A stretch of 64,000 nucleotides of DNA from Eriocheir sinensis (GCF_024679095.1 NC_066509.1:16935089-16999088), one strand, 5' to 3'. Positions 1-30,586 are shown, counted from the stretch's first letter. The notes: generated by a model from the letters alone, not told the origin. A program made the numbers and translations.

Positions 1-385
1 AAACTGCTTCGACCGGCAAGAGGCCTGATGTTTGTAATGAGCGCGGAAAAGAAAACTTATTGAAACTTATGGTGCACGAGAGGGTTAATATAATAGTCTT
101 TCGCTCTCAAAATATATTTTAAAACCCATTTTACCAGTGGACAGTCCCCTTGGACATACTACTGCATTGCTTTTGCAAACTCTGCCATTTCAGTCTCCTT
201 TTGTAAATGGAGGCATGCTGACCAAAGGAATGCTCTGCATGATGCCCCATTGAGACGAGGATTGCATCCATCAGAGTTGTTTAATGTAACTATGTTTTTA
301 GACTTTTTATTTTTTTCATTTACAGTGCCCTCTCGAGTTTCGCGGTTAGTCCTAAATTCTTACCATCCCGACTTTGTGGCTATGG

Positions 386-387
<2 letters not shown>

Positions 388-416
<29 letters not shown>
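388..416. repeat. (GA)n microsatellite
   Basis: Uninterrupted GA dinucleotides. Confidence 0.95.
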
Positions 417-420
<4 letters not shown>

Positions 421-585
421 TTAACACGTTAACCGCGTTTGAACTTTCCGCCGCCTCCTCCCTGTCACGTTCAGTTCAACTCGGCAGGGCCTCAATACCA
501 CGCGAACCCCTGACTCAAGAGGAGGTGTATAGCTTCACTCTGGTTATGAGCCCCTCTCGTGAAAGATGAGATAGAGAGGATGAAA

Positions 586-1000
586 ACAAGGAGAAAGGAG
601 AAGGGTGTGGGGAGGGAGGGTCAGAAAGGAGAGTCCTGACCTGACTCAGGTCAGGACATGACCTGACCTGAGTCAGGTCATGTCCTCAGGTACCTGTCAC
701 ACACACAAAGAAGGTGAAATGAGAAGGATTTGGGGAGGATGGGGCAGAAAGGAGAGTCACATCAGGGCTTTGGTCAGAACATGACCTGACTCAGGTCAGG
801 TCATGTTCTGACTTGTCGCATACACACACATGGTGTGGGGAGGGAGGGGCAGAAAGGAGAGTCAGATAAGGACTTTGGTCAGGGTATGACCTGACTCAGG
901 TCAATACATGACCTGACTCTCCTTCCCCCCACTCTTCTCATTTCCCTTTCTGTGTGTGTGTGTGTATATGACATGACTTGACTCTCCCTTCTGCCCCTCT
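586..1000. repeat. Clustered palindromic AGGTCA/TGACCT-rich subrepeats
   Basis: The block GAGAAGGGTGTGGGGAGGGA followed by GAGTCAGGTCATGTCCTGAC-like text recurs about three times, separated by short (CA)n tracts. It includes a near-perfect 21-bp palindrome (635-655) and a 14-bp stem with 6-nt loop (653-686). The same text occurs inside the elements at 13951-15833 and 25412-26300, so it is transposon-associated. Confidence 0.8.
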
Positions 1001-1410
1001 CCCCCCACACCCTTCTAATTTCCCCTTATGTGTGTGGCACACACCTGGAAAAGTTGCCGGTTGCCCAAGCTGCTGCCAACGTGGTGGGAAGAAAAAGGCC
1101 CAGTGTGACACCAGCTTAAAGACAACCAACAGCGCGCTCTCGGATGGGCGTAAGGGCATTGCCAGTAGCCACAACGGTTAGAGGAAAACGGCCAGTGTGA
1201 CTCCGCCTTAAGGCAGTGAGGCCGCTGATTGGGTGAGCGCCGGCGATGACGTCATCAGACTCCCAGCGAATCACAAGCGTGTTTTCAGAGCTCAGCCAAT
1301 CGTAAGGCTTCATCTGTGGCTTTAAAATGACCCGTTCTCTCTTCCTGTTTTCTTCCTTTTTCCAAGGTACATATTTTGAGATAACAAGGGAGTAAAGGAG
1401 GAAAAAATGA

Positions 1411-1560
1411 GAGCTCCAGGGGGCAGCATGAGCCAATTATAATGGCGCCACTATAAACAGTTGCCTGCGCCATGACAGGCTCGGGGCCCAGATGGATAGT
1501 CTACCGGCGCCATAGGCCACGTGTAAAAAAAAAATTAATAATAATAATAATATAAAAAAA
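1411..1560 (+). mobile_element. SINE, 3' body fragment
   Basis: The body matches the 3' halves of the SINE copies at 13210, 16266 and 63655. Shared landmarks are CAGGGGGCAGCATGAGCCAA, GGCGCCACTATAAACA and CCTGCGCCAT, ending in an A-run plus AAT repeats. The tRNA-like head is absent, so this is a 5'-truncated copy. Confidence 0.75.
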
Positions 1561-1752
1561 AATCTCCACGGGTCAGAACAAATAAGCGCTTTTTCAGTGT
1601 TTTCAATACCTTGAGTTTCACGCTATACCTTCGGAACGAAGCGAGCACGAAACTCAAGAGGGTAGTGTACTTGATTGATTATGATTAGGTCATACTTGCC
1701 TTTTATGTAGTTGTAAAAAATAGATTTCATGGTTTGGTGTTATCCTCTAGGT

Positions 1753-2264
1753 CAGGGGCAGGCAACCTTTTGGTAGGGTAGGCTAGGTGAGACTTTCGGG
1801 AGCAGGCCGCAGGCCGGAGTGAGAAACGAGAACCTCACAGTAAGTGAAAAACATACAGATCAGTGAGACAAACGATGCTGCTTGCCATGAAGGTGTTTCA
1901 GTGTCTGACTCGGTGTATGAGGTAGACAACAAAATAATGTTATTAAGGTGGAGGTTCGAGAGTTGGGAGCAAAGACGAGACTTCGTGTCCTTCATTTTGG
2001 AGAAAAGCAGCTCACGACAGTAGATGCAGTAAGGCAGGGAAAATACGGAAACTTAACCTGAGACAGCTGAGCACGTCTAAACCTAAAATGTGTGCGTGCA
2101 TGTCTGTCCGGATAATGTCTTTGCCTTGCAGCTTCACATTGAGGGCATTCAGATGCATGGTGATTTCCATGAGATTGCAGGTCAAAGTGATCAGCGTGGG
2201 AAAGATTCTTCTGACGGAGGAAAGTGGCGATCTCCTGCTGCAGGTCGCATGCACGTGACAGCAT
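1753..2264 (-). pseudogene. hAT transposase remnant (ZBED/GTF2IRD2-like), broken
   Basis: Read on the minus strand, two overlapping frames give pieces of the C-terminal half of a hAT-type transposase like those domesticated as ZBED5/GTF2IRD2. One is LSRACDLQQEIATFLRQK; the other includes MHLNALNVKLQGKD, a block I recognise from that family. A frameshift separates them and no full catalytic domain is present. The low-coordinate end at 1753 (CAGGGGCAGGCAACCTTTT) resembles a hAT terminal repeat. Family recognition is from memory of conserved blocks; no search was run. Confidence 0.6.
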
Positions 2265-2387
2265 TATCCCATGACAAGACAGTTTCAGCCTGTCCTTTTT
2301 GGTTTAAATTAAATAGGACAACCAGGGCTCAAAAAGGACAGACTCTTTAAAGGGAAACCAACCTTGCTCATCGGGTTTTCTTTGTAA

Positions 2388-2525
2388 GAGAGAATCCTGA
2401 GTGGAGGAGGCCAAGGTGATGCCCATGGAGTTCGTGGCTTGAGCAAGTCGCTAGATCCTGTCAGGATACTTTAGATGGGAAGGGGGCCTGCATGAAGACT
2501 TGCCTGGAGGGGCCCCTGGGCTTGG
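2388..2525 (+). mobile_element. RTE-type LINE fragment (3' coding end)
   Basis: The plus-strand translation gives a short block of the NPEWRRPR...PWSSWLEQV type that recurs in the LINE piece at 27668-28352 (there NPEWRRPKECP). It is about 45 codons with stops, and no element ends are defined. Assignment rests on similarity to that second copy. Confidence 0.55.
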
Positions 2526-2529
2526 CATC

Positions 2530-3190
2530 ATAGGGTGGGCAAGGCGATGTGCCCCATGGTGTATGCTTCACTCCCCCCCCCCCTTTTTTTTTTTACAACA
2601 AAGGAGATGGCTCGTGGGCAACAAAAAGAGTGGGAAAAAAGTCCACTTCTCGCCGCTCCCCTAACAGATAAGAGTAAAGAATAGCCAAAAGAGAGGTCAA
2701 TTTCAGGTGGAGAGGTGTCTTGATACACTTCTTGAAAGAGGTCAAGTCATAGGCAGGAGGAAATACAGACAAAGGAAGGCTGTTCCAGAGTTTACCAGTG
2801 TAGGGGATGAAGGAATAGAGATACTGGTTAACTCTTGCATAAGGGGTTTGGACAATATAGGGCTGAGCATGAGTAGAAAGTCATGTGCATTGGGGCTGCG
2901 GGAGGGGGGGAGGCATGCAGTTAGCAAGTTCAGAAGAGCAGTCAGCATGAAAATATCTGTAGAAGATATAAAGAGATGCAACATGACGGCAGAATTTCAG
3001 AGGTAGAAGACTATCAGTAAGAAGAGGAGAGCTGATGAGACGAAGAGCCTTAGGCCCGTACCAAGAGTCATGAAGGATTAGCGACGAAGATCGAAGGGAA
3101 GGACGATGCGTACCTAGAGTCACTAGCATTTTTGGAACGAAGGTTTACGGGAGAGACGAAGGGAAGGCAAGGTCTTCCCCGCATCTTCCC
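2530..3190 (-). pseudogene. Jockey-type LINE, 3' end of ORF2
   Basis: The minus strand encodes a broken version of the extreme C-terminus of a Jockey-like ORF2: RHVASLYIFYRYFHADCSSE, ANCMPPPLPQP, then NARVNQYLYSF-, GKLWNSLP- and VFPPAYDLTSFK-like blocks in shifting frames. The same region recurs at 59840-60300 on the plus strand. The reverse transcriptase core is absent, as expected for a 5'-truncated LINE insertion. Confidence 0.7.
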
Positions 3191-3998
3191 TTTTACCTTC
3201 AAGGAAAATTATGTGTATTTTCCAAATTTGGCATGGCAAATAGATGTGGTTGAGTTAAAGCAACCTAAGAATTTTTTTCCCTAATTGGAAAGTCGTATAG
3301 TATAGTTGCAACGAATATGTTTGTCTTGTTTACAACAACAGCACGTGCCTTCAAAGCACAGAGAAACCATCCAGCAGGTGGGAACCTTCATAGCTCACAT
3401 TCTCCAACGATCTATGGTTTTTCAAATTCTTTGATTGATAGCTCATTTCAGTTAAGGCATCTGGCTCTGCAAGTGCAAATAAAGAGTATCTTAATTTAGT
3501 GCATGTAAATAACAATTAATAATGGAAAAAAACATGAAATAGTGAATGATAACTGTTGAATGCGATGCTAGGCTATTTCAAATATTAGGCTACCCATGTT
3601 ATTTATACATGCAGCACATCAAAATTCTTTATGTATAGACACTTGCAGAGTCGTATGTCACTTTATGTACCTGAATGAGATGAAATATGAGTATCTGAAA
3701 GGCTATAGGTCGTTCAAGTATGATGAGACTATACTGTTTGATATACAAGTTGTGTCTTTGTGTCTTTGTATGGTATAGATTTAAATCTTCTGTTTGCAGT
3801 TCATATATGATGGTTTGAGGATTATCACTGAAAATATAAAGTTGATCTTCATGCAATCACAAACTAACAATGCGCAGGTGCCACAGACTTACATATATGC
3901 TACATCTACTTTCGCAAGTGGACAGACGGAATGAAAAGGACTATAGTATGCTCTAATAGCACTGTATTTACCTAGTTGTAGTTTTACAGGGCCTGGGC
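3191..3998. other. No recognisable feature
   Basis: AT-rich unique-looking sequence with only short unrelated open frames. I see no repeat boundary, gene or conserved motif. Confidence 0.6.
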
Positions 3999-4499
3999 TT
4001 ATGCTCGTGTGGTCCCGTCTCCGTATCTATAATTATCCAACTTTTCCTTGAAACTTTGCACACTCTTCGCCGATACTATTTCTTCACTTAATCTGTTCCA
4101 AACCTCTATATTTCTTTGTGGGAAGCTATATTTCTTAATGTCTCTTAAGCATTTTCCCTTCCTCAACTTTTTACTATGTCCTCTAGTATTCCTGCTGGAA
4201 GGTTCCTCTCTTAGTAGCAATTTCTCGTTATCTACTTCTTCCATTTTACTCAATAGCCTATATATTTGTATTAGGTCTCCTCTTTCTCTTCTTTGTTCTA
4301 GTGTTGGCAAGTCCATTTCCTTTAGTCTCTCTTCATATGTCAGTCCCTCCAGTTCTGGAACCATTTTTGTTGCCATCCTCTGTATTCTTTCTAGTTTTAC
4401 TATGTGTTTCTTCATATGTGGAGACCACACTGTTTCTGCGTATTCTAGTTTAGGTCTGATCATAGTAGTTATTAATTTTTTCATCATTTCTTTGTCCAT
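3999..4499 (-). pseudogene. LINE reverse transcriptase C-terminal fragment (CR1/L2-like)
   Basis: A 166-codon open frame on the minus strand matches the thumb/C-terminal region common in CR1/L2-type LINE proteins: IRPKLEYAETVWSPHMKK, IQRMATKMVPELEGLTYEER and LPTLEQRRERGDLIQIYRLL, ending near WNRLSEEIVSAKSVQSFKEK. It lies after the polymerase motifs, so the YxDD box and endonuclease are missing. The frame is intact over its whole length, so the insertion may be fairly young. It is a 5'-truncated element, not a host gene. Clade assignment is approximate. Confidence 0.75.
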
Positions 4500-4763
4500 G
4501 TAGTGGAATGCTATGCCTATATTTTGAGTGATGATGTTATTTCATTAATTGTACTGCGCTCTAGGCCAGCAAGTGCTTCCATGACAACAGTGCAGGGTGA
4601 GAAGGCTACACGTAAGGCGTGTGTTGCCATGACTGAAACACCCAGCTCTGAGGAGGACTGAAAGTAAATGAGTAAAGTAGATGTCTAGATATGAGTGAGT
4701 GGTCGTGGTCGTGAGCAGATATGTTGCGTCTTGCTCCACGCAGAAAGTGCTGTGTCGACATGG

Positions 4764-5411
4764 CTGTCAGGGCCAAGGGCGTGAGGGATTTGTGTTACAT
4801 TTGTGAGTATTTCAGAGGCGAGAAGTGAATTGGATGCTGTTTGTGTCCTAAGTGGTGTCATGTGAAGTGTGCTCATTTATCTTGAATTAAGCAGGATAAT
4901 ATACCCAGAATCAATTGGACTTGCACCCCATTCCTCCACAAAGTATCTCTGACTACCAAAATTGTGGAGAAATTGGATGAATTTAAGCAAGAATCATCTA
5001 AGAAATATCTGTGGTTAAAGATGAGGTTGAATCAAGGGCTGAGAAGGTGCAGGAGGATCTGGGATCAGTTGCTGATGCGCTTCATGCAGACCAAGCAAAT
5101 CTTAGTTGGCCTGAGGTGGCGAAGAGAGACAAGAAAGTCAAGAAGAATCTCCTGGTTGTGAAAGCAGATATGAAGGATGAAGTCTCCCAGGCATTGAATG
5201 ACATTCAAATAACTGATTCAAGATTCACAAATGGAGGCAATATTGTCATGAACTTTGACAATGAAAACCCAAGGGATGAGGCTGCTCAAAAATTGAAGAC
5301 TGTTGAGCAAATTAGTACCAAGAGTGTTGGAAAGATGAATCCAAAGATCATGATATGCAATGTGCATAAAAAGGAGGCCAAGGAAAAAATAAAGGAGACC
5401 ATCTTGGGCCT
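4764..5411 (+). pseudogene. LINE ORF1 (gag-like) N-terminal part
   Basis: The plus-strand translation from about 4764 reads a PHD-like Cys/His cluster (LCYICEYFRGEK, then CPKWCHVKCAHLS) with internal stops, followed by a charged, coiled-coil-like stretch rich in K, E and D (5011-5411). This layout, PHD-like finger plus coiled coil and CCHC knuckles further on, is seen in ORF1 proteins of several arthropod LINEs. The frame ends at the insertion of the element at 5412, and the knuckle part resumes near 6880. Confidence 0.5.
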
Positions 5412-6770
5412 GGATTCATCAATCTTACCAACCACGCCTCCGGTATCTCTCACATTTACTGGAGCGCTACCAGAGCTGCGGCATCTTTCAAACAAGGCAT
5501 TCATCAACGGTATGGTAACGCTCCGGTAACTCGCACCCTAGCAACGATTGGTTGGGCTGGATAGCCAATCACGTGCGACCTTTGATGCTGTATTTCAGCT
5601 TTCACGTGTCGTTTGTTTACTAATACACAGACTTCAAAATGAAGACATGTGTATTGTACAAGCGTAAATACTGCCTTAAAACAAATAATTAGCGTGGTGA
5701 TCCCTCAATTAGATGTGTTTTTTACGAATGAATGCACGTTACTTGTATATTTATTCTGGAAATAAAAATATACTCGCTTATGTAGCTAGCCTAGCAATAT
5801 TCTGAACATTTTTGTATGTTACCTTCATAGTTTTCCAGCGCCAACAACAGCTGCGTGCCTCGCTATCACAAGATTGGGTATTATTCTAACCCCTCGCAAC
5901 CAAAACTGGCTAGGGGGCCATTGTCATCATGCCTCACTGGTGCTGCCAAGCAATGGGTGTGGGCGTGGGAAGTTGTGGCTGCTGAGGTGAATGGCGTGAG
6001 TGGCTTCGTGAGTAGTGTGGAGGAGGTCAGAGCAAAATTTTACGACGTTGAACTCCACAGCAAGAATATTGGAGACTTGAGACGGGAGGTGACTGTCACA
6101 GACAGAACATTATTCCCTCTGCAGTGTTTTAACAAGTAGGGAAAAGTCATGTGGGTGGACAGTTCCACAGACTTACATACTATAGAGTGCGGCCTGCAAG
6201 TGAAGCCGGCCTGAGGCCGTGCACGGGTCTGCCCAGTTCATCCCAAACCAACGACTTCACACACCTCACTCCCACCCCGTTTCCTGACCCCAACATTCAT
6301 TTTTGAGAAAAATGGAGACCACCATCATCTTCCTGAGAAAATTCTGCATTACACTAGCATAAAATTGTAACAATAATGTGTAAATACACATATGAAAATC
6401 AAAGTTAAATGAATAGGGAGTACACATTTTCTTGCATTTATTTCTCTTCAACTCCTTCGTACTCAGCTGGTTTTCGTCACATCTTCTATAATCCCAGATC
6501 CTAAATCTGCATGCTTTTCTGCTTCTGATGGTGTAGGGCATGTTACGAGGTAAAAAATACATAGGCTCAAAATTGCCTTCAAACATGAGCTGCAGCAGTG
6601 TCTACCCACTTACCACGCCTGCAGTAACTCAGTTACAGGTGCTCGGAGCCGCAGTAACTTTTGGCCTTACCACAGCTCCAGTAAGTGGTTGATGAATGCC
6701 GATTTACCGGGTGGGCGGAGATACCGCGAGACTTACCAGACAGAGGTCTGGTAAATGGTTTGATGAATCC
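5412..6770. mobile_element. DNA transposon inserted in LINE ORF1, with Myb/SANT-like ORF
   Basis: The left end (GGATTCATCAATCTTACC) and the reverse complement of the right end (GGATTCATCAAACCATTTACC) are similar, and a second inner pair, GGCATTCATCAAC, occurs in both arms, giving imperfect inverted termini. Inside is an open frame (5855-6139) related to the NAIF1/Myb-SANT-like domain: WAWEVVAAEVNGVSG followed by VEEVRAKFYDVELHSKN. Such Myb-like proteins accompany Harbinger-type transposons, but no transposase is present. Exact ends and target duplication were not resolved; CTTGG occurs near both junctions. Confidence 0.5.
5855..6139 (+). pseudogene. NAIF1-like Myb/SANT DNA-binding domain fragment
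   Basis: An open frame of 94 codons. The middle (about residues 33-73) matches the pattern of the Myb_DNA-bind_5/NAIF1 family: W..W..VAAEVN.VSG, then VEEVRAKF.D...HSKN. The N-terminal helix is not recognisable and the frame ends soon after the domain. In this setting it is most likely the DNA-binding accessory protein of a transposon rather than a host gene. Exons and splice sites were not identified. Confidence 0.45.
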
Positions 6771-6879
6771 CGCGCTTGGACTGCAATGAGCTCTTATACA
6801 CAATTCAAGGTGCTGAGAGAATAAAATTGAGCTGATTTTAGTAGCGGTACAATGCACTACATTTTGAGGTGCGACCCAA

Positions 6880-7230
6880 CTGTGAGAGAGATGATTTACT
6901 AGAATCAAGACAAGTTAGAAGTAGAACAGGGAATCTACACAATGAGAGACAGATACCATGCAATCATATGTTACTATTGTCAAAGATATGGCCATCTTGA
7001 GGCCAACTGTACTGCCAAGACCAATGGAGAAGCCCCAGAGTGTTTCAAGTGTGCTGGTGTCTGGTGGTGGAGATCATAAATCAAAGGATTGCTCCATGGC
7101 TGAAAAGAAATGTATAAATTGTGTGAGGTACAAGAAGCCTGAAATCTACCACTCCGCGAATGACCAGTGTTGTGTAGTTCTTCAGACTGTAATTGAGAGA
7201 ATTCGTAACATAACCAATCATGGCTATTAA
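6880..7230 (+). pseudogene. LINE ORF1 zinc-knuckle part
   Basis: Translation gives MRDRYHAIICYYCQRYGHLE followed by NCTAKTNGEAPECFKCAG, then after a frameshift SKDCSMAEKKCINCVRYKK. These are CCHC knuckles of the LINE ORF1/gag type. Together with 4764-5411 it looks like one ORF1 split by the 5412-6770 element. Frameshifts and stops mark it as dead. Confidence 0.6.
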
Positions 7231-7544
7231 TTAGTGTTCGTACTTGAAGATAAATTGTGTGTGATAAATGTTCAGTGAGTTGGAAATAATCATTGGATAT
7301 TTAACAAACCTCAACACAAGGTCAAGTGACTTTTATGATGCCAAGTTTATTAAAAGGACATCAGTAGGCTATTCATGAAAGCAATTAAGATTCACTCACT
7401 CACTACGATGTTTGTGAACAAGTGCATGGGAATCATTATCGAAACTAACATTATAATTGTTGACGGCCCTGCGGAGTGCTGCTGCTGGCAGTGGAGCGGG
7501 GCCTGAAACCTCATCAACGGTAAATGTTAAATTCAGGGTTGGCG

Positions 7545-7880
7545 GTTTAAACCAATGAAAAAAAACAGTGGTTTAAACCAACTAATAAAACCATTTTTTT
7601 TCTTTTGTATGTATCTTTGTTAGTTTCATAAGTATTGTGGTTTTAACTATATGTAAGATTTTAATTATGTACAGCAGGGTTGGCAGTTTAAACCAGGGGT
7701 GTCAAACTCAAAACCCTTGGAGGGCCAATTCATGCTCTGAAGTGCCGTCATGGGGGCCAACAAGGGTAGAAAATACATTGACAAATATGGGCCATTTATG
7801 ACTATCCACGGCCATGAGTTTGAAAAAAACATCAATAAAACCAGTGTTTCTTGTGAATTTTTAGTTTCATCAGGTAGTTT
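7545..7880. repeat. Left arm of long inverted repeat
   Basis: The reverse complement recurs at 8120-8535 with high similarity, including GGTTTAAACCAACTAATAAA and TTTTAATTATGTACAGCAGG. The arms flank the (AT)n tract and could fold into a large hairpin. The nested MITE copy in this arm (from 7694) has lost part of its inner terminus. Confidence 0.8.
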
Positions 7881-7882
7881 TA

Positions 7883-8016
<134 letters not shown>

Positions 8017-8119
8017 TGTACCAAAATTATGTTTTCAGTTACTCTGAGTTACAGCATTTGAATAGAGATTTGAGTTTACCAACTGACATTTTCATCCTGG
8101 TGTTAGTAAAATGACTGTG

Positions 8120-8535
8120 CATAATAAAAATAATAAAACCACAATACCTGATGAAACTAAAAAAGACTCACAAAAAACACTGGTTTTATTGATGTTTTTT
8201 TGGTTTAAATCAGGGGTGTCAAACTCATGGCCCACGGAATAGTCATAAATGGCCCATGGTATCATGGTAACTTCAATCTTGCCAATGTATTTTCTACCCT
8301 TGTTGGCCCCCATGATGGCACTTCAGAGTATGAATTGGCCCTTGAAGGGTTTTGAGTTTGACACCCCTGGTTTAAACTGCCAACCCTGCTGTACATAATT
8401 AAAATCTTACATATAGTTAAAACCACAATACTGATGAAACTAACAAAGATTCACACACCAAAAAAAAATGGTTTTATTAGTTGGTTTAAACCACTTTTTT
8501 TTTTTATTGGTTTAAACCATTTGTGGCTTAGTGCA
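8120..8535. repeat. Right arm of long inverted repeat
   Basis: Reverse complement of 7545-7880, longer because it keeps the complete nested MITE at 8211-8369. Confidence 0.8.
8211..8369. mobile_element. Short hAT-like MITE, palindromic ends
   Basis: A 159-bp unit beginning CAGGGGTGTCAAACTCA and ending TGAGTTTGACACCCCTG, perfect 17-bp inverted ends. It is flanked by GTTTAAAT and GTTTAAAC, a near-perfect 8-bp duplication as in hAT. A second, end-damaged copy starts at 7694 in opposite orientation. Confidence 0.8.
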
Positions 8536-8702
8536 GTACAGTATGTTATATGCATTTGCTCAGTAAGTTTCAGAAAACAATAAGTATGAATAAGTATTGT
8601 ACTACTTTTGAATTTACACATAATTTAGCTACCAGTATTTTTCTGTATGCATTGTTGGAAAGGATTTTTCTTAAAAAATTTATCTGCTGTTTAGTGAAGT
8701 GG

Positions 8703-8861
<159 letters not shown>

Positions 8862-9583
8862 TACAACTGTTTTTGTAGCATGCAACTGGAAAATTAGAAG
8901 AGGTCTTTCATGTTTTACTACTCTTTAACATTGCAATTAAAAAGCATGTTAGAGAAGCTGGATTTTGTCTCTTACAGATTGTATGAAGATCAAATGAATA
9001 TTTTGCTAAATCCATCTCTAAATCTATCTATAATTCCTTTTCAGACTCATATATGTATATACAGATAGAATTACTGGAATAAACATACTGAAAAGCAAAA
9101 AAAAATGGTTTAAACAAAAAAAATCATGGTTTAAACAAAAAAAAACATGTTTTTGTTTTTTGTTTTTTTTTAAACATTGGTTTTTGCCAACCCTGGTTAA
9201 ATATTTCAGTGTAAAAAACAATTCATATTATTGACATTCAGTTGTGCAAGGGAGGAAGTGTGAACTTGAAGCATGCTGTCACCATGGCCAGCCTGTGTTG
9301 ACATGTTATGTGTCCTGGGTGGAGGCTCCTCCAAGCTCCCCGGAGCAGTGTTTCATGGCGGCAGCTCACACCCTGGCTATACTTCACATGCTCTAGCGTG
9401 ACTATTACACAACGTATCGCAATTTCAATTTCACCGCTGTGCTCAGTGAGTTAAGATGCTTCAGACAATGTGAATAAGCAACAACAAACTAGTAGCTGTT
9501 TTTACCCGTATTCAGGGACCATTCAATGAAAACAATACCTGTCGTTTAAGGGTTAACTGTAACTATTATTTTTGTTTTCATTA

Positions 9584-9692
9584 TTATTATTATTATTATT
9601 ATTAATATTAATATTATTATTATTGTTATTATTATTATTATTAATATTATTATTATTATTATTAATTATCTTTTTTATTTTATTTATTTATT
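9584..9692. repeat. (ATT)n-rich tract
   Basis: Imperfect ATT/TTA trinucleotide repeat running into a T-rich stretch just upstream of a PSMD12 splice acceptor. Confidence 0.9.
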
Positions 9693-9758
9693 TATTTTTT
9701 TTTTTAAATGGTTTGACAAAACCAAAGTTCATTCCCTCTCTTTCCCTGTCTTTTGCAG

Positions 9759-29015
<19,257 letters not shown>

Positions 29016-29241
29016 CCATCTACCCTAAAAGTAAAGTTTCCTCTGTATTTTTGAGGGAAGTGAAGTGATAGGTAATCTGTTCTTTTTAGGATGTAGGTAT
29101 ATAATGGAGCAGCAGCATATGCGATTACCATCTTCTATTTTTAGTCTGGGTGTCTTCAAGGTCAAGGTGTCACTAAAGGAATGCTAATGCTGCAGTAATT
29201 GTATAGGAAATATTTTTAATGTATCAAAAATAATGCAGGTT

Positions 29242-29247
29242 AATAAA
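29242..29247 (+). promoter_or_regulatory. Polyadenylation signal of PSMD12
   Basis: AATAAA, 227 bp after the stop codon, in TTAATAAAGGC. The expected cleavage site is about 10-30 bp downstream. Confidence 0.75.
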
Positions 29248-29524
29248 GGCTGTCTAAAAGATATTCAGTTTTGTAATTAAAATTTCACATTTGACAATTT
29301 TTTTACTGACCCTTCATTTATTTGGGTGTGGCTAGGGTGGTGCATTTGTGATGCCTGTCTGTGGAACCAAGCCTAGGTTAACCTTTAAAGGGTTTTAGTT
29401 TCTCATGTGGGCTCCTGGATCACCAAATGCCTCCCCTATCTGATGAACTCACTTAAACCTTAAATTACAGGTGAGTGAATCAGTCGCGGTGAGTGAATCA
29501 GTCGCGGTGAGTGAGTGAGTTAAT

Positions 29525-29825
29525 GAATGAGCGAGTGAGTGAATGTGTGTGTGTGTGTGTGGGTATGCATGCACGCGTTTTCGTATTTTTCTCAAATATT
29601 CATCCACAAAACAATTTACGTTAACGCCTTTACGAACGGACATAAAAATAAAGTAAATAAAAATTAACACTGTACTAAGCCCAGTGACGTATCAGCTAAA
29701 GGGGAGGGGGAGGGAGGAGGACCATATACCCAAACATTTCGGCGTCCAACACACACACACACACACACCACGGGGCGACTGTTTATACGGAGCGCACACA
29801 ACACGTTCGCCAAACCTATATATGT

Positions 29826-29873
<48 letters not shown>

Positions 29874-29952
29874 CCCTTCCTCGATTACAGGGAAGTTCAC
29901 CCCGTCACCTTCTGATAGCACAAACCTTGTCCACAACACCCATTTTAAACTC
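29525..29952. repeat. Segmental duplication, copy 1
   Basis: Shares long blocks in order with 31027-31427: CGCGTTTTCGTATTTTTCTC, CTTTACGAACGGACATAAAA, AAGCCCAGTGACGTATCAGC, CATATACCCAAACATTTCGG, GGGCGACTGTTTATACGGA and CGATTACAGGGAAGTTCACC. The (GT)n at 29822-29871 is longer here than in copy 2. Confidence 0.92.
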
Positions 29953-30560
29953 CATGCGGGCCATCACCTCCGCGACGGGCAACGGTACTCACAAATCCAC
30001 CATATCCCTTTCTCCAACAGTTCGCTCCCCGCGCCACCTCCGTGTGTTAGTCGTAAATTTACAAATCTTTGCGCCGTGAGATCCGCCTCCTCGGCCTCGG
30101 GGTGGGCGGAGGTTGCCGGGACCACCTCTCGGCGCTGTTCCCTTTACCTCGGGCAGAGACGGCGGCAGGGGCTGCCGACGCCCCGACACGTGGCGGCCTA
30201 ACCACGGAGCCGCGCCTCCTGGGAGACCCTCGAGCCGCCCCCGCGCCGCCCCCTGCACGGAACGCGGAGGCCCTGGACGGCATAGACACACAGCCTCTGC
30301 GAGCCGTGTAGTGTCGCCCAGTACCTTCTCGTTCCGTGCAGGGGCGGGGCGAGGTCGAGGTCACGGAGGTCTTGCAGGAGGCTCCGCGCCCGTCTTGGGG
30401 CGTCCGCGGCCCAGCGCCCCGCAAACCCGCCCAGCGCGAACCCGAAGAGAAGAGCCTCGCCGAGGAGCCGGACCACAACGCCACGACGCAACGATCTGTG
30501 GGTTTACGCCACGGTAAAGATGACTGCCATCCTTACCTTGGGGTTACACCGACACGAAGG
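29953..30560. other. GC- and CpG-rich block with imperfect inverted repeat
   Basis: A strikingly GC-rich island in AT-rich surroundings. The two halves (about 30060-30264 and 30330-30500) are imperfect reverse complements. The innermost stem, 30250-30264 against 30330-30344, is a perfect 15-bp match with a 65-nt loop. Several long open frames exist on both strands, as expected by chance at this GC content, and none resembles a known protein. It could be a CpG-island promoter or an inverted duplication; I cannot tell. Confidence 0.55.
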
Positions 30561-30586
30561 CTGCGCGTGTGCAATGTGCATGGGTG

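Larger units (their letters stand above)
323..1667. mobile_element. TA-flanked non-autonomous DNA transposon (pogo/Tigger-like)
   Basis: The left end at 323 (CAGTGCCCTCTCGAGTTTCG) and the reverse complement of the right end at 1667 (CACTACCCTCTTGAGTTTCG) form imperfect terminal inverted repeats, and both ends abut TA, the Tc1/mariner-type target duplication. No transposase is visible. The interior holds a GA microsatellite, clustered palindromic subrepeats and a SINE fragment, so later insertions have enlarged it. The inner part of the right end (about 1570-1667) matches 25251-25408 in inverted orientation, which shows a repeated family. Superfamily is inferred from TIR style and TA flanks only. 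Confidence 0.6.

Noticed and set aside
30113..30517. 134-codon open frame in the GC-rich block
   Set aside because: All strands and frames are open because of GC content, the composition is Arg/Pro/Gly-rich, and no known domain is visible.
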